From assembly GCF_000016285.1 (NCBI RefSeq), contig NC_011989.1, positions 3,325,001 through 3,389,000 on the forward strand: a DNA stretch of 64,000 nt, read 5' to 3'. This document shows positions 38,572 through 46,929 of this stretch, piece by piece; the stretch's first letter is position 1; each line of letters begins with the position of its first letter. A model generated the notes under the pieces. The model searched no databases. It was not told the origin of the DNA and saw only the letters and a program-made list of their open reading frames with translations. The translations under genes and the position numbers were made by a program. The DNA comes from Allorhizobium ampelinum S4. GTDB taxonomy: Bacteria; Pseudomonadota; Alphaproteobacteria; Rhizobiales; Rhizobiaceae.

Positions 38572-39939
38572 TCACGCCATCTCAAGGGACGAAGATTCCA
38601 TTCCCGGCGCTGGAGACTTCGAATGCGGGTGGGAAGCGTTCAGTCGCCGAGCCACGATATCGTGGTTGAGCCACAGGGCAGGACCGGAGGGGTCTGACGA
38701 TTCGCCAAAAATGAGCTGCCCGGTTGCCTTCACAACGAGACCGCTCAGGAGGTCGCTAATCATCACCTTGTTATTGCGATGCATCTGGGTGATCCCGTTG
38801 GACGTGCTGATGGTCAAATCAGCCTGTGCCTGGCTGTTTGCCATGGGCCATGCCGAAAAGTCATAGAACGGGCGCATGACCTCGCTGGCCTGCATATCGG
38901 TGATCTTTTGGAAGACATGCTTCATGGTTATGCCGTCTGCCAGAAGTTGCTGGCAGGCTTGCCACTGTTCGTCTGCCCATTTGCCGCCGTTTTCTTTCTT
39001 CAACGCAAGCAGCAGCGGTATCAGGGGCAGTTCGATACCCGTGAACACATCGGAGGAATTGGTCCGGATTTCGGGGCAGTTATAGACAGTTGCCTTGATC
39101 CCTGCCGCCCAGGCTTGCTCTGCAATGCCTTCGAGCCGCATCTTCGCATAACCCTGGGTGTAGTTGGTGTAGGTCTGCCAACGATAGCTTCCGTCAATGA
39201 GGACCGACGATCCGTGGTAACCATAGGCCGTATATCGTACTTGACCACCCGAAGCTTCCACGCGCTCGCGGATCGCCGCGCTGAAATCAATGAGATGGCG
39301 AAAGGTGTTTGCGGAGACGTCGTCAAAATTCTGCAGGATGAGTTTTCCCATGTCACTGTCGAGCAAGGTCTGCGACGACATGTGGCGACGTCCGGTCCCC
39401 TTGTAGATTCGATTGGCGACGACCAACAATACCTTCGCCTTCGGGATGCCCCCGGCCATTGTGTGGGCAAAGAAGACATTGCGGCCAGCGGCGATCATCC
39501 CGTCGAGAACGGTCATGACTTTCGAAAGCGCCTCTGTAAAACGCGCAGTGGCGATGTCGCGGCATTGCCCGAGATAGCCCCAGTCGAGCGTGTCGTGTTC
39601 CCAGCTCTCAAGCGTCATCGTTGCCAGGAGATCGGTGGGAGTTGGGCCGTCTTCGGGCGCATCGAGATCGAAACCCGCCATAAGAGGTATGTTGATGATC
39701 CTGCCGCCCAGCTGGCCCTCCGCCGAAGACAGCTCCTCGGCGTCAAGCGGCCGCAGCGCGTTGTTCTCGTCGCGCCGCCCGACGGTGATCCCGACAACCT
39801 CCATTCCTGCCCGCTTGGCTTCATCGAGCAATCCGGTAGCGTATCCGCGGCCGAACAATTCGCCGAAAAGGACGAAAACATCGCCTTTACGGAAGACCGT
39901 GTTTTCGGAAAGACGATTCAGTGCAACCGGATTTTCCAT
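38572..39939 (-). CDS. Putative enoyl-ACP reductase, FabMG-like family
   Basis: 455 residues. The N-terminus has a nucleotide-fold-like start (DVFVLFGELFGRGYATGLLDEAKRAG), then VGRRDENNALRPL. Conserved-looking central segments are AHTMAGGIPKAKV, YTAYGYHGSS, YRWQTYTNYTQGYAK and YNCPEIRTNSSDVFTG. My best match from memory is the FabMG family, described from metagenomic triclosan-resistance screens as an enoyl-ACP reductase unlike FabI. That name is a recollection, not a search result; the coding region is secure, the function is not. It stands alone in the accessory block. Confidence 0.5.
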   Translation of the reverse strand: MENPVALNRLSENTVFRKGDVFVLFGELFGRGYATGLLDEAKRAGMEVVGITVGRRDENNALRPLDAEELSSAEGQLGGRIINIPLMAGFDLDAPEDGPTPTDLLATMTLESWEHDTLDWGYLGQCRDIATARFTEALSKVMTVLDGMIAAGRNVFFAHTMAGGIPKAKVLLVVANRIYKGTGRRHMSSQTLLDSDMGKLILQNFDDVSANTFRHLIDFSAAIRERVEASGGQVRYTAYGYHGSSVLIDGSYRWQTYTNYTQGYAKMRLEGIAEQAWAAGIKATVYNCPEIRTNSSDVFTGIELPLIPLLLALKKENGGKWADEQWQACQQLLADGITMKHVFQKITDMQASEVMRPFYDFSAWPMANSQAQADLTISTSNGITQMHRNNKVMISDLLSGLVVKATGQLIFGESSDPSGPALWLNHDIVARRLNASHPHSKSPAPGMESSSLEMA

Positions 39940-40452
39940 CTGTCAGCTCTTTGATTCGTGTGTCGTCGAGCAGTGGCTCATACGGGCTTTTACAAACACA
40001 TGCCCGCACTGGCGCCGAATGGGAACTCATTTTCGGTGACCGTTCATTTCAAAACGTGAAGTCGGTCTCTGCTGGTCCTGCAATGGGGCGAAATGCCGAG
40101 GCTCTTGGAGATCGGCGCGGCGATAAGAAACGAGTTCGCTGGGAACGCTCGTCCCGCGAATGCTTGCGAGGCTATTGGCGCGTTCTATCATTGTCGAAAT
40201 CACCTTTCGGCCGCGTTCCGGACGTGACTGCTGAACAGCAGACCGACAGCTTTCAGGATCCAATGCGGGTGATGTGAACGACCGGCATGGGGGCGCAAAG
40301 CAGAAGTGATTTCTGCTAGAGTTCGGTCGCAATCATGGTCGCGTTGCGACAACACTGGCCATCATGATTATCTACAGGGTTTACGTCTCTTGCCGTCGTT
40401 GATCCCGTTACCCTTGTTTGCGATCAAACAGGGGAAAGCGGATCAATCTGAT
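39940..40452. other. Intergenic region between FabMG-like and AKR genes
   Basis: 513 bases. Open frames here do not resemble known families or have ribosome sites. A 7-bp palindrome AGCAGAA...TTCTGCT lies at 40299-40317. It may be decayed coding DNA or the promoter region of the FabMG-like gene (minus). Confidence 0.4.
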
Positions 40453-41550
40453 TTACCCCCAAGCCTGGACCGTCTGCCCTCCAAACATCACCTGCGTTGG
40501 CAATGTGAAGATAAAGTAGGGGTTGAACGATGGCGGTGCGCTGATTTGATCCAGTCGATTGAGTTGATCGGCTGTCAGCGCCACCTGCAGCGATGCCACA
40601 TTCTGCGCGAGCTGCTCGGCTCGGCTGGCACCGACGAGAATGGTATCGACGCCGGGACGCTGTATCGTCCATGCCAGCGCCACTGCCGCCATCGGCTGTT
40701 CAAGTTCCGTGGCAACCTGCCGCACCACATCGACGACGTCAAAATTATGCTCGGTGAACAACATGCCCCCGAAAGGGTTGTCGCCGTTCAGTCGGCCGTT
40801 GCTATCGCTTTCGTCGTCAGACGAAGCCTTGTCCGGAAGGCCACCCCTTACCCCGGCTTGTGCGAGCATGTCGCGACCGTATTTGCCCGTGAGCAATCCA
40901 GCTGCCAAAGGGCTCCATGGAACAAGCCCCATCCCAAACTCTGCGGCTGCCGGAAGGATGTCGAGTTCGACGCCCCGATCTACGAGGGAATAGGCATATT
41001 GCAGCCCGATTGGCATTGGAAGTCCGTGGACCGCCGCCAGCGTCGCGATCTTTGCAACATACCATGATGGCGTATTGGAGAATCCATAGTGGAGGATTTT
41101 CCCACTGCGGACTGCATCGGTCAGGGTCTGGAGCACCTCTTCGGCAGGCGTGGTCCGATCCCAAACGTGCATCCAGTACATGTCGATGTAGTCCGTCTTC
41201 AGCCGCTTCAGCGAGCCTTCGATCCCGAGCCGGATGTTCTTGGCTCCATTGCCACCATGCAGAGGTGTTCCCTGGCTGCGCGCAAAGCCTGACTTGGTGG
41301 CGATAACGAGTCTGTCGCGAAGGCCGGTTTCGGCAACAAATGCGCCCAGCATCTCCTCGCTGCGGCCGCCTGAATAGACGTCAGCAGTATCAAAGAAATT
41401 GCCACCCGCCGCGACATAGGTGTCGAAGAGTTGGCGCGATCCTTTCATCCCTGCGCCCCAGCGCTCGGCACCAAACGTCATTGTTCCAAGCGCCAACGGG
41501 CTGACGATGAGGCCGGATCGGCCCAGTGTGCGGTAGCTTGACAGGTCCAT
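40453..41550 (-). CDS. Aldo/keto reductase
   Basis: NADPH-dependent carbonyl reductase, 365 residues. The AKR tetrad is visible: Asp and Tyr in FFDTADVYSGG, Lys in VIATKSGF, His in YWMHVWD. The C-terminal NADP region is ILVGASRAEQLAQN. MDLSSYRTLGRSGL is taken as the start (AAGGAA upstream) instead of a frame start 19 codons earlier. It is divergent from a LysR-type gene across 109 bases, the usual arrangement for a regulator and its target. Confidence 0.93.
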   Translation of the reverse strand: MDLSSYRTLGRSGLIVSPLALGTMTFGAERWGAGMKGSRQLFDTYVAAGGNFFDTADVYSGGRSEEMLGAFVAETGLRDRLVIATKSGFARSQGTPLHGGNGAKNIRLGIEGSLKRLKTDYIDMYWMHVWDRTTPAEEVLQTLTDAVRSGKILHYGFSNTPSWYVAKIATLAAVHGLPMPIGLQYAYSLVDRGVELDILPAAAEFGMGLVPWSPLAAGLLTGKYGRDMLAQAGVRGGLPDKASSDDESDSNGRLNGDNPFGGMLFTEHNFDVVDVVRQVATELEQPMAAVALAWTIQRPGVDTILVGASRAEQLAQNVASLQVALTADQLNRLDQISAPPSFNPYFIFTLPTQVMFGGQTVQAWG

Positions 41551-41659
41551 GTTGAATTCCTTGAGTGTGTTTCGAAAAGTTTCTGCTGACACCCTAGCCG
41601 GTCGCATGCCTCTCGATTAGCCGTTGCGCGCGGCATGAACTTGTGAGCACGTTGCAGCA

Positions 41660-42553
41660 ATGGAACGAGGCGAACTGAACGATCTCTTGGCTTTTGCCGC
41701 CGTCGCACGCGAGCGGAGCTTCACAAGGGCCGCAGCATCCCTGGGAATATCGCCCTCGGCGCTGAGCCATGCCATGCGCGGATTAGAGGAAAGACTTGGT
41801 GTCAGGCTGCTGGCAAGGACCACACGCAGCGTCGCTCCGACGGAAGCCGGCGACAGGCTGCTGCAATCCATCCGGCCAGCATTCGCATCGATCGAGGATG
41901 GGCTTTCGGCGCTGGCCGAATGGCGTGACAGCCCTTCAGGCTCAGTGCGGATCACGACCTTCTCTTACCCTGCAAAAACCGTTCTCATGGCGAAGCTTCC
42001 AGCGTTCCTCCTGTCACATCCCGAAATCCAGGTCGAAGTGAATATCGATGACCGGCTGACAGATATCGTCGCCGAAGGCTACGACGCCGGAATAAGGTTC
42101 GGCGAGAACGTCGCGAAGGATATGATCGCCGTGCGGGTCGGCCCGGACCTTCGAACCATCGTAGTCGCGACGCCCTGTTATTTCGAGCACCATCCGAAGC
42201 CGAAAACGCCTGGTGATCTTGAAGTCCACAACTGCATTGGATATCGGCTCGCAAGCGCTGGCGGACTTCTTCCCTGGGAGTTTGAACGCGATGGACGTGA
42301 GATCAAGGTCAGAACCTCCGGTTCCTTTGTCGGCAATGACGGCGATCTCGCTGCCGCCGCCGTCAGGGCCGGGGCAGGCCTTGGCTACCTGTTGGAGCAT
42401 GATGTTGCCGAGGACATTGCCTCCGGCCGATTGATCCAGGTTCTCGACGAGTGGTGTCCGCAATTTCAGGGCTGCTACCTCTATCACCCGAGCCGCCGTC
42501 AGACGCCACCGGCACTGCGCGCCCTCATCAGTGCGCTGAAAACGGAGAGCTGA
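41660..42553 (+). CDS. LysR family transcriptional regulator
   Basis: 297 residues. N-terminal winged helix-turn-helix (about 5-64: FAAVARERSFTRAAASLGISPSALSHAMRGLEERLGVRLL) and C-terminal periplasmic-binding-like effector domain. Likely regulates the divergent aldo/keto reductase gene and itself from the 109-base shared region. The effector is unknown. Confidence 0.95.
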   Translation: MERGELNDLLAFAAVARERSFTRAAASLGISPSALSHAMRGLEERLGVRLLARTTRSVAPTEAGDRLLQSIRPAFASIEDGLSALAEWRDSPSGSVRITTFSYPAKTVLMAKLPAFLLSHPEIQVEVNIDDRLTDIVAEGYDAGIRFGENVAKDMIAVRVGPDLRTIVVATPCYFEHHPKPKTPGDLEVHNCIGYRLASAGGLLPWEFERDGREIKVRTSGSFVGNDGDLAAAAVRAGAGLGYLLEHDVAEDIASGRLIQVLDEWCPQFQGCYLYHPSRRQTPPALRALISALKTES

Positions 42554-42928
42554 TAGTTCTCGGCGCCGAACATCGCCCACCAGCACATTGATCACAGCCG
42601 CGCACCAATGATTTTCAAAGATGCTCCATGGCCGATCAAAGCGCGAGTAAGTGGCGTGCGTGGGATTTTCTCGACAATATGTTGTCAATCAGCGTTTAAA
42701 AGTTTCCAGTTCAGTCGTTCCATCAGCGTTGGCGGCTCCCGATATCCGCCACCCTGCTTAGGCTATCTTAAATGTTTGAGACGGGGCCGAACCTAGAAAG
42801 CCCGCTTCTAGGGGCTGCCCTGCAAAATCTGCTTTTGACTTGTCCGGCGTTCTCCAAAAATTGCGACGGAAAAGGGCCGGTGCTTAATTCACAGACAAGT
42901 GGCCGGACGATCGTAGGTGCGGATCTCG
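42554..42928. other. Intergenic region LysR to DUF1330
   Basis: 375 bases with no supported gene. One hairpin, CCTAGAA (42792-42798) pairing with TTCTAGG (42806-42812), may terminate transcription of either flanking convergent gene. Confidence 0.45.
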
Positions 42929-43219
42929 CTAATTCGCGTCGACAATAAACATACGTGCTTCCTGGGCCTCATCACGCTCGACCTTGATTGGCACATATTC
43001 TGACGACTTATAAAACGCCTGCGCATCGGCAAGGGTGGCGAATTCGAAGATGCCAGCCATAGGCAATGGGGTCACGTCCCCTTCCAGAATCTCGGCTACC
43101 GGCCCAAAGTGCAGGATACGGCCCCCGGCTGCCTTTAACGCGGCTTGAAAGCGCGGCGCTAATGCGGCTTGCTTGGCTGGATCTTTGATACGCAGATTGA
43201 CGTGAACATAGGCAGTCAT
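42929..43219 (-). CDS. DUF1330 family protein
   Basis: 96 residues of the dimeric ferredoxin-like DUF1330 fold (AYVHVNLRIKDPAK, AAGGRILHFG, LEGDVTPLPMAGIFEFAT, AQAFYKSSEYVPIK). Biochemical role unknown. The start is at MTAYVHV; the upstream frame extension runs through the operator and is discarded. Transcribed away from a MarR gene with a perfect palindrome in between, so probably MarR-controlled. Confidence 0.9.
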   Translation of the reverse strand: MTAYVHVNLRIKDPAKQAALAPRFQAALKAAGGRILHFGPVAEILEGDVTPLPMAGIFEFATLADAQAFYKSSEYVPIKVERDEAQEARMFIVDAN

Positions 43220-43233
43220 AGTGCAGCTCCCGA

Positions 43234-43255
43234 GAATACTGTATATACAGTATTC
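43234..43255. promoter_or_regulatory. Perfect palindromic operator between DUF1330 and marR-type gene
   Basis: A 22-base perfect palindrome with half site GAATACTGTAT. It lies 15 bases from the DUF1330 start and 29 from the MarR-family start, the position expected for an autoregulating MarR dimer site. Confidence 0.8.
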
Positions 43256-43284
43256 AGTGAGTCGGAGATTGTCGAGACCTGCAA

Positions 43285-43764
43285 ATGACAGACACTTCAG
43301 ATTTCTATCGCCGCGTCGAAACCGAGTGCCCGGCCTTCCAGGCCAGGGTCGCCGCGAGGGCCTTGACACGCTATTACAATGCCTGCTTTCGACCCCTAGG
43401 GATCACCGCAGAGCAGTTCAGTCTTCTGGTGGGGATTGGCGGTAGCCACGAGCCAACGCTCGCTGAACTGGCGGCACGCGCCGGGGTCGACGCCACCACT
43501 CTCAGCCGGAGCGTAAAGAGCCTGGAACGGAACAATCTCGTGCATAGTCACGGAGGGCGGGGCCGGGCCGGCAAACGCCTGGCGCTTACCGACAAAGGCC
43601 TCCAGTTGATGGCCAAATCTATGGCCACCTGGGAGGATGCCCGCGTCCGTCTGGCTGAGGCTCTCGGTGAGGAAACATCACATGTTGCGGGAAGCGTGAT
43701 GTCTCAGCTTGCTGTCGCCGCGCAGACCGCGACCTCTGCGGCCGGTTTCGGAGTGGCGGAATAG
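43285..43764 (+). CDS. MarR family transcriptional regulator
   Basis: 159 residues with the MarR winged helix (PTLAELAARAGVDATTLSRSVKSLERNNLV, then a wing GGRGRAGKRLALTDKG). Expected to bind as a dimer to the palindrome in the adjacent intergenic region and to repress itself and the DUF1330 gene. Ligand unknown. Confidence 0.94.
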   Translation: MTDTSDFYRRVETECPAFQARVAARALTRYYNACFRPLGITAEQFSLLVGIGGSHEPTLAELAARAGVDATTLSRSVKSLERNNLVHSHGGRGRAGKRLALTDKGLQLMAKSMATWEDARVRLAEALGEETSHVAGSVMSQLAVAAQTATSAAGFGVAE

Positions 43765-44043
43765 CATGGTTAGGCGCCCTCAATTCTGTCGTCTGGCCCG
43801 CACGCGTGGCCCTTGAAAGCTGCCGCTCGATCAGGTGAATGGCGATCTATGCTTAGGTGACAAAGACCCAAACGGTCACCGACACTAAAAATGCCAATCG
43901 GAAGAGGACTGCCAAGAACGCCGTTGACAAGCTCATCCCAGAACAAAAAAACACCGAGATTGTCCCAGGCATTCCGGGGCAGACAAAAGATGTGACAAAA
44001 ACACCTTAAACTCTCAATGATTTCAATACATCAAAGATGTTGA

Positions 44044-44128
44044 TGGTGCCCCTTGCCGGAATCGAACCAGCACTCCTCTCGGAACCTGATTTTGAGTCAG
44101 GCGCGTCTACCAATTCCGCCAAAGGGGC
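44044..44128 (-). tRNA. tRNA-Leu (CAA)
   Basis: An 85-base cloverleaf on the minus strand including an encoded CCA. The acceptor GCCCCTT pairs with AAGGGGC; the anticodon stem CCTGA/TCAGG carries loop CTCAAAA, giving anticodon CAA (codon UUG). The long variable arm and the GGTTCGATTCC T-loop are present. Its 3' end faces the accessory block at lower coordinates. Confidence 0.97.
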
Positions 44129-44473
44129 ACTTAGAGAGTAGAAGGACGAACTACACGGAGGAAGGGGGGTCGGTCAACCGGGTTTTTTACAAATTTCCGG
44201 TTTCACGCAAAAGTTAGGCATCCGGGCAATATCACTGTTTTCGCCGCATTTACAGCCCATGGGCTTTGCGCATAAAGACTTGACGGAACGGCAGATATTC
44301 AGTCTTTCGTCATCTTGAATGCTGCGCCGCAATGGCAAAGACCCTCTGCATTAGAGCATGTCGCGCAAAAGTGTGCAGCGGTTTTGCGGTAACGACATGC
44401 GTAAAAACAAAAACTTAAAGCGCGTTGCTTGAGGCTGATAAGCCGCAACACGCTTTAGGACCAAGGAGCGATC
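44129..44473. other. Intergenic region tRNA-Leu to YqaA gene
   Basis: 345 bases. It contains the tRNA promoter region and the two-hairpin repeat at 44354-44456; nothing else identifiable. Confidence 0.6.
44354..44456. repeat. Rhizobial intergenic repeat with two hairpins
   Basis: The first half starts GAGCATGTCGCGCAAAA and ends TTTTGCGGTAACGACATGC, forming a long imperfect stem. The second half, AAGCGCGTTGC...GCAACACGCTT, forms another. The first motif (GCAAAAGTGTG / GCGGTTTTGCG) is of a type I recall from many intergenic regions of Rhizobiales. It lies just upstream of the YqaA gene. Confidence 0.6.
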
Positions 44474-45064
44474 ATGCTGCGACGCCTTTACGACTGGACC
44501 ATGTCGCTTGCCGCCCGCAAATCTGCGGAAGCCTGGCTTGGGGCAATCTCCTTTGTGGAAAGCTCGATCTTTCTTGTCCCTGCCGATGTGCTGTTCCTGC
44601 CCATGGCGCTGGCCAAGCCGGAAAAGGTCTGGCGCTATGCGACCATTGCCACCATCACCTCGGTTTTGGGCGGCATAGCTGGTTGGTTTCTCGGTTATTA
44701 CGCCTATGAAAGCATTGCCCGGCCAATCCTTGAGTTTTACGGCAAGGCCGATGCCTTCGACCAGCTGCGCCTGTCGGTGGACTATGAAACGGTGGTGCTG
44801 CTGTTGATCACCTCCGGCCTGGCCCATCTGCCCCCCATCAAGGTCGTGACCATCCTGTCGGGCGTCGCCCATGTGAATATCTGGTTGTTCATCATGACCG
44901 CCATCGTCGCGCGTGGAGGCCGGTTTTTCCTTCTGGCCTGGCTGCTGCGTCGCTACGGTGAGCCGATCCGCCATTTCATTGAAAAACGCCTCGGCCTGAT
45001 CGCCGCTATCGGCGCTATCGTGCTGATCGCCCTGTTCGTCGCCTATCGCCTCCTTGTCCATTGA
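44474..45064 (+). CDS. YqaA family (VTT/DedA-like) membrane protein
   Basis: 196 residues with about five membrane segments. The N-terminal FVESSIFLVPADVLFLPMAL and the central LGGIAGWFLGYYAYESIARP fit the YqaA branch of VTT/DedA proteins, whose relatives are lipid scramblases or carriers. Followed 23 bases later by dsbB on the same strand, so probably co-transcribed. Confidence 0.9.
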   Translation: MLRRLYDWTMSLAARKSAEAWLGAISFVESSIFLVPADVLFLPMALAKPEKVWRYATIATITSVLGGIAGWFLGYYAYESIARPILEFYGKADAFDQLRLSVDYETVVLLLITSGLAHLPPIKVVTILSGVAHVNIWLFIMTAIVARGGRFFLLAWLLRRYGEPIRHFIEKRLGLIAAIGAIVLIALFVAYRLLVH

Positions 45065-45087
45065 AAGATGAGGATTGGAGAACCATC

Positions 45088-45600
45088 ATGACCACGCTTT
45101 CTTCCAACCGGCCCGGTCTTGCCCCTGCCCTCCTGTTGACCCTTGGCATGGCCGGGGTTGTCGGCTCGGCTTTGGCCTTTGAATATCTCGGCGGCTATAT
45201 TCCCTGCGAGCTTTGCCTGTTGCAGCGTAAGCCTTATTACATCGGCGCAGCAATCGGAGTGGTGACGGTCATCGCCGCCACCATCAACCTACCCGCCAAA
45301 GTCACGAAAAGCCTGATCCTGCTTCTCGGCCTGATCATGATCGTCAGCGCTGGCCTCGGCGTTTACCACGCAGGCGTCGAATGGCATTTCTGGGAAGGGC
45401 CGAGCGCCTGCTCCGCCACCAGCGGCGCAGGCTTCAACGGCAGCGGCGACATCCTCTCGCAGCTCAACAGCTTCAAAGGACCGTCCTGCACAGAAGCGGC
45501 CTTGCGGATTTTCGGCCTGTCGCTGGCCGGCTGGAATGTCCTGACCAGCCTCGTTCTCGCCGCCATCGCTTTCTGGGGCGCTCGGCGCATGACGGCTTAA
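45088..45600 (+). CDS. dsbB: Disulfide bond formation protein B
   Basis: 170 residues, four membrane helices. It re-oxidises DsbA using quinone. The first redox pair is C40-E-L-C43 in IPCELCLLQRKPYY; the second periplasmic loop holds SACSATSG and GPSCTEA. The ATG at MTTLSSN is chosen over an upstream TTG overlapping the YqaA stop. Its stop overlaps the stop of the convergent HNH gene by four bases. Confidence 0.92.
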   Translation: MTTLSSNRPGLAPALLLTLGMAGVVGSALAFEYLGGYIPCELCLLQRKPYYIGAAIGVVTVIAATINLPAKVTKSLILLLGLIMIVSAGLGVYHAGVEWHFWEGPSACSATSGAGFNGSGDILSQLNSFKGPSCTEAALRIFGLSLAGWNVLTSLVLAAIAFWGARRMTA

Positions 45601-46154
45601 GGCTGCAATTCGGAATCCCAATAGAGATAATCCACCCAGCTTTCATGCAGATAGTTGGGTGGAAACGACCGGCCATTATTATGCAGGTCCTGCACGCTTG
45701 GCTGATAGGGCTTCTGGGCCGGGAACATATTGGCCTGTTTCGGCAGTTTAGACCCCTTGCGCAGATTGCAGGGCGAACACGCCGCCACGACATTCTGCCA
45801 GGTGGTTTCCCCACCATGGGCGCGGGGAATGACGTGATCGAAGGTCAGGTCGTCAGGCGAGCCGCAATACTGGCACTGAAACTTGTCGCGCAGAAACACG
45901 TTAAAGCGTGTGAAGGCAGGATTGCGGGTCGGCTGCACATAGGTTTTCAGGCTGACCACGCTGGGAAGCCGCATAGAAAAGCTGGGTGAACAGACCGAAT
46001 GATCGTATTCGGCGATGATATTCACACGGTCAAGGAAAACCGCCTTGATCGCGTCCTGCCAGGACCACAACGACAAGGGATAATAACTCAGTGGCCTATA
46101 ATCAGCGTTGAGCACAAGCGCTGGTAAGGACTGGGGCGAAACTGCAATCGTCAA
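45597..46154 (-). CDS. HNH endonuclease family protein
   Basis: 185 residues. The HNH core is CQYCGSPDDLTFDHVIPRAHGG...NVVAACSPCNLRKG, with two CxxC zinc pairs. The start is TTG, not ATG: AGGAGAACGCC lies directly upstream and the next residues (TIAVSPQSLPALVLNADYRP) are the family N-terminus. This chromosomal family is widespread in alphaproteobacteria with no defined DNA target. The stop overlaps the dsbB stop by four bases. Confidence 0.9.
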   Translation of the reverse strand: MTIAVSPQSLPALVLNADYRPLSYYPLSLWSWQDAIKAVFLDRVNIIAEYDHSVCSPSFSMRLPSVVSLKTYVQPTRNPAFTRFNVFLRDKFQCQYCGSPDDLTFDHVIPRAHGGETTWQNVVAACSPCNLRKGSKLPKQANMFPAQKPYQPSVQDLHNNGRSFPPNYLHESWVDYLYWDSELQP

Positions 46155-46252
46155 GGCGTTCTCCTGATCGATTCGGCATCTGCTCCCTCTATATTAGGCT
46201 TGCTGTTACAGGATTGTGAAGCCCAATAAATAAGCAGTGAACTGATTCTCCA

Positions 46253-46906
46253 TCAGACCGGCACCGGCGCTGCTTCGCGTCGTAAACGCGCCGCATAAAA
46301 GGCCCAGAACAACCGTGCCGCAATGGCGCGGTATGGCCGCCAGGTCAGTGCAATTCGGGTGGTTTCGCGGATGTCCGGGCGCGTGGCAAGGCAAAGGCCA
46401 TCTCCCACAGCCGCCCGCAGTGCCACGTCACCTGCCGGAAACACATCTGCGTGACCGCCACAAAACATCAGATAAACTTCCGATGTCCACAGCCCAATGC
46501 CACGCAGCCGGGTCAGCTCGGCAATACCGGTCTCCACCGGCTGATCGAGGATGGCGAAGAGATCGATGTCACCAGCCTGGACAGCAGAGGCCAAACCGCT
46601 CAGGCAGGCATGCTTGGCGCGCGAAAGACCGAGCGAAAGCGCTGCGTCACCCAGCGCCAAATAGGCGGCGGGTTCGGCTGTTCCCATCGCCTCACACAGC
46701 CGCCGCCAAATCGCATCAGCACTGGCGCGTGACACCATTTGCGAGACGATGATGAAGGCCAGCCCTTCGAAACCCGGTTCCGTCAACCGAAGCGGCAAGG
46801 GTCCGGCCTCGCGGGCAATGGCATGCAGCCGGGGATCGATATCCAGCAAGGCCTCAAGGCCGGTGGCAAGATCCGCTTGGTTGCGAATTCGCATCATCTC
46901 GGCCAT
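46253..46906 (-). CDS. DNA-3-methyladenine glycosylase II (AlkA family)
   Basis: 217 residues. Helix-hairpin-helix LTRLRGIGLWTSEVYLMF followed by the catalytic Asp in FPAGDVALRAAVG marks an HhH-GPD base-excision glycosylase that removes alkylated purines. Good GGAGG ribosome site. Only 23 bases separate its ATG from that of gluQRS on the other strand. Confidence 0.92.
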   Translation of the reverse strand: MAEMMRIRNQADLATGLEALLDIDPRLHAIAREAGPLPLRLTEPGFEGLAFIIVSQMVSRASADAIWRRLCEAMGTAEPAAYLALGDAALSLGLSRAKHACLSGLASAVQAGDIDLFAILDQPVETGIAELTRLRGIGLWTSEVYLMFCGGHADVFPAGDVALRAAVGDGLCLATRPDIRETTRIALTWRPYRAIAARLFWAFYAARLRREAAPVPV

Positions 46907-46929
46907 GTCTTTTCCTCCCGCTATAAATC

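Noticed and set aside
40027..40332. 101-codon minus-strand frame between FabMG-like and AKR genes
   Set aside because: No ribosome site and no domain; could be decayed coding DNA but cannot be supported.
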